Below are positions 6,181 through 11,591 of a stretch of DNA of 12,301 nt, in pieces. The position numbers were made by a program, and so were the translations under genes. The stretch comes from Candidatus Omnitrophota bacterium (lineage in GTDB: Bacteria; Omnitrophota; Gorgyraeia; 2-01-FULL-45-10). The notes beneath the pieces were generated by a model, which searched no databases, had not been told where the DNA came from, and saw nothing but the letters and a program-made list of their open reading frames with translations. The stretch spans positions 1-12,301 of the forward strand of contig JAPLMG010000082.1 of NCBI GenBank assembly GCA_026387165.1. Direction: 5' to 3'. Within the stretch, counting starts at the first letter, position 1; every line of letters starts with the position of its first letter.

Positions 6181-7065
6181 CTATTTCCTTGGAGCCTGAT
6201 TATTTAGACTCTTGAATATATTATCAAGTGCATCAAAATATTTTTTTAGTATTTTTTCCCATGCATCGCCGTATTGACTATCATTGATAGGCCACTCTAT
6301 GCCTAGTTGCTCTAAATAATCTGTTTTGTTTTTAGAGTCTTCATGCCGTGGAAATAATTGTGAAATTCTCTGTACCGCTCTAAATGTGCTGATAGAATCC
6401 TTATTAAATCCCGGAAATTCTTGCACTAAAAATGCATCCAAGTGAGCTACGGTACCATCTTTTTCATCTATCTTAGGTTGGTTTATAATCTTATAAATTC
6501 CTTTTTTATTTATCCATTCTATTAAATTATTCAGAGCTAATAAGCGGCAAGTAAATTGTTCTCGTGTATCGCATTTTTCATACATATCTACAATAGCCCT
6601 TTCTTCCTTGATATTAAAGAGCCTAAATTTATATTTTTCTTCAAAGAAGATATTTATATGATCTCTTTTCTCTGCTATTTTATACCGCAAAGAAGAACTT
6701 TTGCCTGTTATTAATGTATCTTTTGGTGGCAAAATAACAGGCTCTGCTTTTTCGTGCTTTCCAACTTTTATGAACTTTATTTCTTGCGGCGCATTATAAG
6801 TATTAAATTTTATAGGCTTTAACTTGGTAGCACTTTTGATTCCTAACAATTCCTGTTCCTTTAAATAGCTATTCGTTATGCTATGTACGGCATTGTCATA
6901 TTCATTTTGTCCGCCTAAAGCCCACATCCCATATAAAGTACCGGATAGCTGTACGGGCAAAATGGTCGTTCCGCCATGAGCGTCACTTATTGTAAAAGAC
7001 CATTCTTCAAAATCGCCGTGGTGCTCAGGAATATATTTATAATCTTTGATCTCGAATACGCTCAT
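6181..7065 (-). CDS. Hypothetical protein (294 aa), unrecognised
   Basis: The ATG at 7065 is preceded by GAGAGG 7 nt upstream, so the start is good. The first 60 residues look like a beta-rich module (SVFEIKDYKYIPEHHGDFEE and onward to LPVQLSGTLYGMWALGG). The middle is basic, and the second half is helical (EERAIVDMYEKCDTREQFTC and onward) ending in an amphipathic segment. There is no signal peptide, membrane helix or familiar catalytic motif. It stands alone, with repeat remnants on both sides (7142-7165 and 6073-6145), in an AT-rich stretch beside a DUF488/dual-OB operon and a HEPN/nucleotidyltransferase pair. The setting suggests an accessory, possibly defence-related gene. I cannot name a family. 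Confidence 0.75.
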   Translation of the reverse strand: MSVFEIKDYKYIPEHHGDFEEWSFTISDAHGGTTILPVQLSGTLYGMWALGGQNEYDNAVHSITNSYLKEQELLGIKSATKLKPIKFNTYNAPQEIKFIKVGKHEKAEPVILPPKDTLITGKSSSLRYKIAEKRDHINIFFEEKYKFRLFNIKEERAIVDMYEKCDTREQFTCRLLALNNLIEWINKKGIYKIINQPKIDEKDGTVAHLDAFLVQEFPGFNKDSISTFRAVQRISQLFPRHEDSKNKTDYLEQLGIEWPINDSQYGDAWEKILKKYFDALDNIFKSLNNQAPRK

Positions 7066-7141
7066 TTATTACCTCTCCATTACAGTTTTTCTCGTAGTTT
7101 TAGTATACTAAGTATTTTGCAGTGATTCTTTTGTTGCTATC

Positions 7142-7165
7142 CTATAATTTTATGGCCTGGCCCCA
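7142..7165. repeat. CTATAATTTTA dispersed repeat, copy C (partial)
   Basis: CTATAATTTTATGGCCTGG matches the start of copies A and B, then diverges into GCCCC. It lies in the spacer between the HEPN gene and the 294-aa gene. Confidence 0.5.
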
Positions 7166-7187
7166 TCAAAAGCCAACAAAAATAGTT

Positions 7188-7637
7188 CTATAAGCCTTTG
7201 GCTAAGTCGCTAAACTCTTTTTTGATCCTATTCTTTACATACTCAACGAATTTTTCTGATTCCTTACAAAGCTCTTTGTATTCTGTCTCGCTGGTTACAT
7301 CGGCATGATCGTAAAAGGCGTCGCCTCTCTTGCTCCTTGCATCATTGAATAAGATTAGGATATCTTTAAAAGAACTGTCCAATATCTGCCTTAGGCCTTC
7401 CCATACCATGTAATGGTAATTGGTCTTAGGTGCTGCATATCCAAAGCAGCAGAGAAGGGCTTCGCCGACTGCCAACGCGGCCTGGTATGCTGAAATATAC
7501 CGCAACTCAAATGAGATTGAATCTTGCTTGGCATCTTTTAAACATCTCTGAGCTACTCCAAATAGGCCTTTTATCTCCTGGGAGCTTGTATTATGCTTTT
7601 GCAGTTTTCCGAATTTGCACAAATCTTCTAAACTCAT
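7188..7637 (-). CDS. HEPN-domain protein, predicted toxin partner of the nucleotidyltransferase
   Basis: This is a small all-helical protein, 149 aa from the chosen start, with a HEPN-type signature near the C-terminus: KRGDAFYDHAD gives R-x6-H (R104 and H111 from this start). An amphipathic last helix (KELCKESEKFVEYVKNRIKK) follows. HEPN proteins of such pairs are typically RNases that the paired nucleotidyltransferase neutralises. The R-x4-H-x-Y motif of HepT is absent, so it is not a textbook HepT. The frame has an ATG at 7643, but the AGGAG touches it directly. The ATG two codons on, at 7637, has 7-nt spacing and is preferred. It overlaps the 3' end of the nucleotidyltransferase gene by about 47 bp in another frame, so the two are surely co-expressed. 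Confidence 0.8.
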   Translation of the reverse strand: MSLEDLCKFGKLQKHNTSSQEIKGLFGVAQRCLKDAKQDSISFELRYISAYQAALAVGEALLCCFGYAAPKTNYHYMVWEGLRQILDSSFKDILILFNDARSKRGDAFYDHADVTSETEYKELCKESEKFVEYVKNRIKKEFSDLAKGL

Positions 7638-8205
7638 TTTCATCTCCTTTTATAAATATTTTTTTCACTTTAATTATAGAAGATATGAAGTGATTCTTTT
7701 CATTCAGTTTTTTTAAAAACTCTTCCTTTGTATAAACAATGCTGTTGATTTCACGGTTAAGTGCCGCCTGGTATTCAAAAAGCGCGGATTTTATTTGCCG
7801 CGGGACCGTACTGCCGATTGCAATAATATCTATATCGCTTAATGAATGCTCTCTTGCCTCCGCATAGGAACCATATATAAACGCAAAGTCTATACCCTTG
7901 TCTTTCTCCAGAACCTCTTTAAGAGAATACTCTACACCGATAGTTTTGCGTACTATGCTTTTTATTTCATCATAAAGAGGGTAATTTTTATTTAATTTAT
8001 ATGACTTTGTTTTACCTACATCCCGTGATTGGAAAATACCATCCGCTTCAAGCTTGATCATTTCTCTGCGGATATTACCCACGGAATAGCCGGTGACTTC
8101 TTCAAGCTGACGCAGATAATATTCTTTTTCCGGATCATCAAAGAAAGTTTTAAGGATGGAGGAACGGGTTTTCGATTTCAGAATAGATATAGCGGATAGT
8201 GTCAT
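7591..8205 (-). CDS. wHTH plus minimal nucleotidyltransferase, predicted MntA-like antitoxin
   Basis: This 204-aa protein joins an N-terminal winged helix (about residues 1-75, with EEVTGYSVGNIRREMIKLE as the recognition region) to an MNT-type nucleotidyltransferase: FIYGSYAEA (109-117), then LSDIDIIAIG (122-131), where D124 and D126 would bind metal. The third carboxylate, usually in the next strand, falls at REINSIVY (151-158) and is not obvious. In MntA/HepT systems the transferase modifies and inactivates the HEPN toxin. Here the fused wHTH gives a direct route to autoregulation, and a 16-bp palindrome sits on the promoter. The ATG at 8205 has AAGGA 6 nt upstream. The gene overlaps the following HEPN gene. 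Confidence 0.87.
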   Translation of the reverse strand: MTLSAISILKSKTRSSILKTFFDDPEKEYYLRQLEEVTGYSVGNIRREMIKLEADGIFQSRDVGKTKSYKLNKNYPLYDEIKSIVRKTIGVEYSLKEVLEKDKGIDFAFIYGSYAEAREHSLSDIDIIAIGSTVPRQIKSALFEYQAALNREINSIVYTKEEFLKKLNEKNHFISSIIKVKKIFIKGDENEFRRFVQIRKTAKA

Positions 8206-8254
8206 CGTAGTCCTTTTTGACTACAATTGTAGTCATTCTCTGCCTTTTTGTCAA
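8206..8254 (-). promoter_or_regulatory. Promoter and palindromic operator of the HEPN/nucleotidyltransferase pair
   Basis: TTGACA (8254-8249), 17 nt, then TACAAT (8231-8226). The -10 lies inside the perfect palindrome GACTACAATTGTAGTC (8219-8234). A further half site, GGACTACG, follows at 8206-8213 across the Shine-Dalgarno region. The -35 overlaps the stop codon of the upstream secreted-protein gene. Binding of a dimeric wHTH protein here would block the promoter. Confidence 0.78.
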
Positions 8255-8802
8255 TAAAAAATATTTTCATTTGATTGTTTCTCACCAACAGCCATATTGT
8301 AGTAAGCCTCTGCTTTACTAATCCATTTTGCGTGCAGGCCATACCAATAAACGTCCCTGGAATTATCGTGCTTGATAGCCAGAGGAATATGTTTTGAGTC
8401 GAGATAAAGAACGTCTCGCATAATTTGAAGCAGGTTCCCGTATTTCTCCACATCTTCGTCTGAAATTGCAAATAGCATATTGTGTATTTTGCGCCCTAAT
8501 CTTTCAACTTTGACCAGTGACTCCTCACCATTAGCAATACCATATTCTGTATATGTATCAGGATTTGGAGGGTTGACAATGGTATTTTTAAATTCGGCGT
8601 ACAATTTTTTAACGCCGTTCTTGTTTAATGGAATTCTCGATAGCTCCTCTATCAATTCGGAATCCGTCCATAAAGTCAAATCGTCCTGTGCTTCATAAGC
8701 TGTGGTAACACCTAAAAAACTTACAACCTTCGATTGTTCATCGGCATGACCGGTCGGACTAGTGAGTAGTAGTATTAATAGAATAATCGTTAATTTTATC
8801 AT
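8251..8802 (-). CDS. Secreted hypothetical protein (183 aa)
   Basis: The N-terminus is a clear Sec signal peptide: MIK, a hydrophobic run TIILLILLL, then TSPTGHA with predicted cleavage after A20. There is no lipobox cysteine, so the product should be periplasmic or exported. The mature part is mixed helical and acidic (LTLWTDSELIEELSRIPL, then EKYGNLLQIMRDVLYLD) with no motif I recognise. It starts 5 nt after the stop of the preceding gene and has no strong Shine-Dalgarno, so translation is probably coupled. Its TGA overlaps the -35 of the toxin-antitoxin promoter. Pairing a secreted protein with the upstream cytosolic one is unexpected and is the main clue to its role. Confidence 0.78.
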   Translation of the reverse strand: MIKLTIILLILLLTSPTGHADEQSKVVSFLGVTTAYEAQDDLTLWTDSELIEELSRIPLNKNGVKKLYAEFKNTIVNPPNPDTYTEYGIANGEESLVKVERLGRKIHNMLFAISDEDVEKYGNLLQIMRDVLYLDSKHIPLAIKHDNSRDVYWYGLHAKWISKAEAYYNMAVGEKQSNENIFY

Positions 8803-8807
8803 CGTTT

Positions 8808-9611
8808 TTACATCTTTATAATTCTTCTATCAAAATGTTCTCCCCATGGAGTTTTTATAAAACTATTGGCTCTGTCAAAGAGAATTTTTTTATGCTCTGC
8901 TGAGGCAGGCAGGACCAGAAATGCTCTTGCGGTACCACGATGATATAACAATGCAAAAGCACCTCTTAAAAATTTTAGATGCTTCTTGAGTTGTGAAAAT
9001 CTCTTTTCGACCTGCTTCTCAACTTTCTCATTACGATTAATATGTTGATAAACTACCAGGCTTTGCCCATGTTTTTCCCAATACGGTGTGATTTCATTAA
9101 AAAATATGTATTTTGGACCTTTTTTCGATAGTTTTTTAAAACTTTTAACCTCAAAGCCATTGTCGGGATCGAAAAAGACAACATCGCATTCTTTCATCTT
9201 GTTAAAAGCCTTTTCTCCCCATTTGTTACGGTGGCCTAAACGTTCCGCATGCGCTGCGGGCCCGATGTTAGGCAAGCCATCAAAAGTTAGGACATCTTCA
9301 TAAAAAACTGTCCCGAATGGAAGAACGTTGTGAGCTGTTATGCGCTTAACCGCCCTCTCGGTTTTAACAATGACCGAGAGCTTATCATAAAGATCCGGGT
9401 CGCAATCCCTGAAAACTTTTTCTTTCTCTCCGGCTTGATTTAAATAGGCAATATGTTTTCCATCAGAATTTTTCTGCTCATCAGGAACTAAATACCAAAC
9501 CATGCCAAGTTTAAAATTACGGTAATTATCGCGTATTTTAGGAGAAATAAGCTCTTTCAAAAGTCCATATTTCCCGAAATCACCAACATCCCCTGTATAT
9601 TTATTTTGCAT
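8808..9611 (-). CDS. Conserved hypothetical protein, NKYxGDxGDFGKYG family
   Basis: This 267-aa protein opens with MQNKYTGDVGDFGKYGLLKE, a start I recognise from a widespread uncharacterised bacterial family. Further landmarks are CDPDLYD (about 70-76), CDVVFFDPDNGFEV (142-155), QSLVVYQHINR (183-193) and RGTARAFLVLP (225-235). The strand ending in DPDNG, followed by an Asn/Glu strand (YIFFNEI), has the look of a Rossmann-type or methyltransferase-like core, but no SAM motif is convincing, so activity is left open. The frame is open to an ATG at 9647, yet the ATG at 9611 has TAGGAG 6 nt upstream and matches the family start, so it is chosen. It is followed after 5 nt by the secreted-protein gene. 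Confidence 0.83.
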   Translation of the reverse strand: MQNKYTGDVGDFGKYGLLKELISPKIRDNYRNFKLGMVWYLVPDEQKNSDGKHIAYLNQAGEKEKVFRDCDPDLYDKLSVIVKTERAVKRITAHNVLPFGTVFYEDVLTFDGLPNIGPAAHAERLGHRNKWGEKAFNKMKECDVVFFDPDNGFEVKSFKKLSKKGPKYIFFNEITPYWEKHGQSLVVYQHINRNEKVEKQVEKRFSQLKKHLKFLRGAFALLYHRGTARAFLVLPASAEHKKILFDRANSFIKTPWGEHFDRRIIKM

Positions 9612-9732
9612 CAATTCTCCTAAAAATAAATGACCTCCGCAAGTCATGCTTCGACCTACGAAGGTTTTACTTTTTTAAAGTCCGGGTTCCCCCTTCAACT
9701 CGGGACTGCATCACGATACGATACCTAGTATT

Positions 9733-9761
9733 CTTATATCATAAAAACCGAAGTTATTCAA
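9733..9761 (-). promoter_or_regulatory. Possible promoter for the NKYxGD/secreted pair
   Basis: TTGAAT (9761-9756), 17 nt, then TATAAG (9738-9733) on the minus strand. It is a moderate match. The leader to 9611 would be about 115 nt and includes partly self-complementary sequence near 9678-9705. Nothing else is seen in 9612-9796. Confidence 0.35.
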
Positions 9762-9796
9762 GGCATTTTAATAGGTGGCATACTCTTGCTTTATCC

Positions 9797-10018
9797 TTAT
9801 GCGTATTTTTTGGCCCAATTATATTCCGATATTTTAATCTTGATAGATTTGTATCTATTTCGTTTAAGGCGCGCAATCCATGCTTTAGGAATCCATGCTT
9901 TTCGGTCATCAAATATGATCAAAATAGCTTTTGGAGTTTCCCGGACAAAGACGACATCTACCCACAGATATGTTCTTGGCTCCAGTACGAATTTTATGAG
10001 ACACCGCATCCTAATCAT
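9797..10018 (-). CDS. Small KAWIPKAWI-core protein, intact copy
   Basis: This is about 73 aa from the ATG at 10018. A GTG two codons earlier and an ATG three codons later are alternatives. The core is ETPKAILIIFDDRKAWIPKA followed by WIARLKRNRYKSIKIKIS, then WAKKYA and stop. The pattern K-A-I-x-V/I..., W-I-P-K-x-x-I, then a basic strand and an EWxAKK-like tail resembles short uncharacterised proteins with a KAIxVxxxGxxxWIPKSQI core found in phage and accessory DNA. It is strongly basic, has no membrane segment and could be a small nucleic-acid-binding fold. The 27-residue N-terminal extension is shared with the broken left copy, which argues that it was once translated. No function can be assigned. 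Confidence 0.6.
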   Translation of the reverse strand: MIRMRCLIKFVLEPRTYLWVDVVFVRETPKAILIIFDDRKAWIPKAWIARLKRNRYKSIKIKISEYNWAKKYA

Positions 10019-10122
10019 AGACACGCCACCACACTTTCACCACACTCGAGGCATTTTTAGTGAGTCTGGTTCCTGATGATAACTGATGATGTCTGATTAA
10101 TACTGGGATTGATTGTCGTCGG
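9814..10122 (-). repeat. 309-bp cassette, right copy
   Basis: Partner of 3371-3679. The alignment is ungapped and covers the small gene plus its upstream region, ending at a TTGTCGTCGG stretch. Beyond it the two loci differ: here a REP hairpin and then tRNA-Ser. Confidence 0.88.
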
Positions 10123-10139
10123 GAAACACAGGGAATGAG

Positions 10140-10171
10140 ATTGCTTCGGCCGACTTCGTCGGCCTCGCAAT
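10140..10171. repeat. REP-type hairpin next to tRNA-Ser
   Basis: ATTGC...GCAAT (5 bp) encloses GGCCGAC-TTC-GTCGGCC (7 bp). It belongs to the common GATTGCTTCG...CGCAATGAC class of dispersed palindromes. It lies 18 nt past the 3' end of tRNA-Ser and could also help end that transcript. Confidence 0.65.
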
Positions 10172-10188
10172 GACGGCGGGAAATACAA

Positions 10189-10282
10189 TGGCGGAGAGGG
10201 AGAGATTTGAACTCTCGATACGGTATTACCCATATGGCGGTTTAGCAAACCGCTGCCTTAAACCGGGCTAGGCTACCTCTCC
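10189..10282 (-). tRNA. tRNA-Ser(GCU)
   Basis: This 94-nt cloverleaf has a GGAGAGG/CCTCTCC acceptor, G discriminator and encoded CCA. The anticodon loop TTTGCTAAA sits between CGG and CCG, giving GCU for AGC/AGU codons. The long variable arm (CCATATGGGTAATACCG region) is the class II hallmark of tRNA-Ser. The T arm is GAGAG-TTCAAAT-CTCTC. Its first 10 nt overlap the end of tadA, so the mature 5' end must be cut from a tadA-containing or read-through transcript. Confidence 0.95.
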
Positions 10283-10737
10283 GCGCTTCGCTTCTTACTG
10301 AAGAATTCCCTTAATGATCCGGCGCACTCTTTTTCGAGGACGCCTTTTTCTACTTTTATTCTGTGGTTAAGCTTTTTGTTGTCCGTAATGTTAAAGACCG
10401 AGCCGCATGCGCCCGTCCTCGGATCGCCGGCGCCATAAACCAATCTCTTGACCCGCGCCAGAACAAGCGCGCCCGCGCACATGGAGCACGGTTCAATTGT
10501 AACATACATGGATGTATTTATCAAACGCTCACTTCCCAGATACGACGCGGCTTGCGTGATCGCTATCATCTCTGCGTGCGCCGTCGGATCTTTAAGCAGC
10601 TTTATCTGATTGTGGGCGCGCGCGATTATCCGCCCGTCGTAAACGATGACGGCGCCGACCGGCACTTCATCTGAATCGAATGCCTTCTCGGCCTCCTTCA
10701 GCGCTTCCGACATATAATATTGATCACGTTCTGACAC
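10273..10737 (-). CDS. tadA: tRNA-specific adenosine-34 deaminase TadA
   Basis: This 154-aa zinc deaminase has the full signature: EVPVGAVIV (24-32), the catalytic HAE (H54, A55, E56) and PCSMC (83-87) with the two zinc cysteines C84 and C87. ARVKRLVYGAGDPRTGACGS, typical of the family, follows. It converts A34 to inosine in tRNA-Arg(ACG), allowing one tRNA to read CGU, CGC and CGA. The start is GTG at 10737 with AGGGGG 9 nt upstream. An ATG at 10713 is possible but would cut the usual N-terminus. That Shine-Dalgarno is paired in a predicted 20-bp hairpin. The final codons GAG-AGG-TAG are also the first bases of tRNA-Ser. The substrate tRNA-Arg(ACG) gene lies 108 nt upstream on the same strand. 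Confidence 0.96.
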   Translation of the reverse strand: MSERDQYYMSEALKEAEKAFDSDEVPVGAVIVYDGRIIARAHNQIKLLKDPTAHAEMIAITQAASYLGSERLINTSMYVTIEPCSMCAGALVLARVKRLVYGAGDPRTGACGSVFNITDNKKLNHRIKVEKGVLEKECAGSLREFFSKKRSAER

Positions 10738-10746
10738 AAGATAGTT

Positions 10747-10809
10747 CCCCCTTAGATTTTAAATTTGCCATGCGTAAATTACATCAAATTTCAAATCTAG
10801 CAAAGGGGG
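10747..10809 (-). promoter_or_regulatory. Long hairpin sequestering the tadA ribosome-binding site
   Basis: In the tadA leader CCCCCT pairs with AGGGGG, TAGATTT with AAATCTA, and AAATTTG with CAAATTT. That is 20 bp with one 4-nt bulge and one G-A mismatch, closed by a 17-nt loop. AGGGGG is the Shine-Dalgarno itself, so the stem would reduce initiation unless opened. It could also be a dispersed miniature repeat inserted in the leader. Confidence 0.6.
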
Positions 10810-10810
10810 C

Positions 10811-10843
10811 AAATTTTGCCACTCTCCTTCACCAGCAAAATTT
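10811..10843. repeat. 9-bp inverted repeat just after tRNA-Arg
   Basis: AAATTTTGC (10811-10819) pairs with GCAAAATTT (10835-10843), starting 2 nt past the tRNA CCA end. It may guide 3' trimming or be part of the same element as the tadA-leader hairpin next to it. No T-run follows. Confidence 0.5.
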
Positions 10844-10845
10844 AG

Positions 10846-10922
10846 TGGCGCGCCTGGCAGGGATCGAACCTGCTACACCCTGGTTCGTAGCCAGGTACTC
10901 TATCCAAGTGAGTTACAGGCGC
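10846..10922 (-). tRNA. tRNA-Arg(ACG), the TadA substrate
   Basis: This 77-nt cloverleaf has a GCGCCTG/CAGGCGC acceptor, G discriminator and encoded CCA. The D arm is ACTC...GAGT. The anticodon arm is CCTGG-CTACGAA-CCAGG, giving ACG. The T arm is GCAGG-TTCGATC-CCTGC. A34 is the position that TadA deaminates to inosine. The same strand carries metG-beta upstream and tadA downstream. Confidence 0.96.
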
Positions 10923-10951
10923 TTAAAAAAATTATTTCATAATTTTTTTAA
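10923..10951. terminator. 13-bp A/T hairpin abutting tRNA-Arg
   Basis: TTAAAAAAATTAT (10923-10935) pairs perfectly with ATAATTTTTTTAA (10939-10951) over a 3-nt loop. It touches the 5' end of tRNA-Arg. It may end read-through from upstream or act as a leader stem. An all-A/T stem is a weak terminator. Confidence 0.4.
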
Positions 10952-11197
10952 CTTCGAATCCTGGCGAGAAAAATATCGAATTTCTTATCGCTTCCCTAAA
11001 CTCACATGGATGCCTACTGCGTATCTATCGCGAGGCGGGCTATCCATGTGAGTTACAGGCGCGTGATATGTGCATTAGCTATATGAGTACTTTTATCCGT
11101 GTGCCCCGCCTGTAACCAGCTAACTGACTTGCGGCGGGGTCCCGCCGCCATGCCTATCGCCTATCTCAGGCGGGAAGTTACAGGCGCGCGCTAATTC
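10952..11197. repeat. Spacer with degenerate partial copies of the tRNA-Arg 5' end
   Basis: I see no gene here. Bases 11040-11062 match the first 23 nt of tRNA-Arg (10900-10922) at 22 positions. Bases 11176-11187 repeat 12 of them, and 11107-11116 carry 10 in the opposite direction. The first two are each preceded by a similar GCCTA...GGCGGG stretch (11011-11039 and 11152-11174). There is also an 11-bp inverted repeat CTCACATGGAT/ATCCATGTGAG and a perfect GCGGCGGG/CCCGCCGC palindrome (11131-11148). None of the partial tRNA copies can fold as a tRNA. Confidence 0.7.
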
Positions 11198-11518
11198 CTA
11201 TTTAATTCCGCTTCCGGGCGGCACATCTTTATCCGGCCCGAGCAGCACCGGCCCGGTGTCGTCGGAGGCGGCGAGAAGCATGCCGTTGCTTTCTATGCCC
11301 ATCACCATCCGCGGCTCCAAGTTCACCACGACGACTATCTCTCTGCCTATCAGGCTCCTGGCCTGGTATGATTTCTTGATGCCCGCCACTATCTGCCGCT
11401 TTTCACTGCCCAAGTCTATCTGCAGCTTCAACAGCTTCTCGGCGCCGGCCACCTCTTCGGCTTCGGTTATCCTGGCTATCTTAAGCTCCACCTTTTTGAA
11501 ATCGTCGTATGTTATCAT
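11198..11518 (-). CDS. MetRS beta-subunit/CsaA-type tRNA-binding protein
   Basis: This 106-aa OB-fold protein spans the whole tRNA-binding domain found as the C-terminus of methionyl-tRNA synthetase, as free Trbp111/MetRS beta, or as CsaA. YDDFKKVELKIARI (4-17) is the family start, followed by KLLKLQIDLG, RQIVAGI (41-47), IVVVVNLEPRMVMGIESNGM (61-80) and a typical DVPPGSGIK end. It binds tRNA non-specifically and can aid aminoacylation by MetRS. It sits directly upstream of two tRNA genes and tadA. The ATG at 11518 has no Shine-Dalgarno, and a strong promoter -10 lies only 8 nt upstream, which suggests a nearly leaderless mRNA. Whether it is annotated metG-beta or csaA depends on whether a catalytic MetRS lacking this domain exists elsewhere in the genome. 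Confidence 0.92.
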   Translation of the reverse strand: MITYDDFKKVELKIARITEAEEVAGAEKLLKLQIDLGSEKRQIVAGIKKSYQARSLIGREIVVVVNLEPRMVMGIESNGMLLAASDDTGPVLLGPDKDVPPGSGIK

Positions 11519-11526
11519 GATAGTTA

Positions 11527-11555
11527 ATTATACCAACCCTTCCCCTTGATGTAAA
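11527..11555 (-). promoter_or_regulatory. Promoter giving a near-leaderless MetRS-beta transcript
   Basis: TTTACA (11555-11550), 17 nt, then a perfect TATAAT (11532-11527) on the minus strand. With the usual 6-7 nt to the start of transcription, the mRNA would begin about 1-2 nt before the ATG at 11518. Confidence 0.65.
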
Positions 11556-11591
11556 CCCTATTAGAGAATGAAATTTCTCGGACGGGACAGA

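Noticed and set aside
8202..8471. 89-codon minus-strand frame across the toxin-antitoxin promoter
   Set aside because: It overlaps the end of the secreted-protein gene in another frame and covers the promoter and operator. It has no ribosome-binding site.
9786..10076. Plus-strand frame across the right cassette, similar to one across the left cassette
   Set aside because: The similarity follows from the DNA repeat. The minus-strand frame has the coherent protein pattern, with hydrophobic and basic blocks and conserved Trp residues.
10363..10674. 103-codon plus-strand frame inside tadA
   Set aside because: It is antisense to a gene with a complete deaminase signature and has no start signal.
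10950..10972. CTTCGAATCCTGGC, resembling a tRNA T arm on the plus strand
   Set aside because: No acceptor stem, anticodon arm or CCA can be built around it. It is too short to call a tRNA or a remnant.
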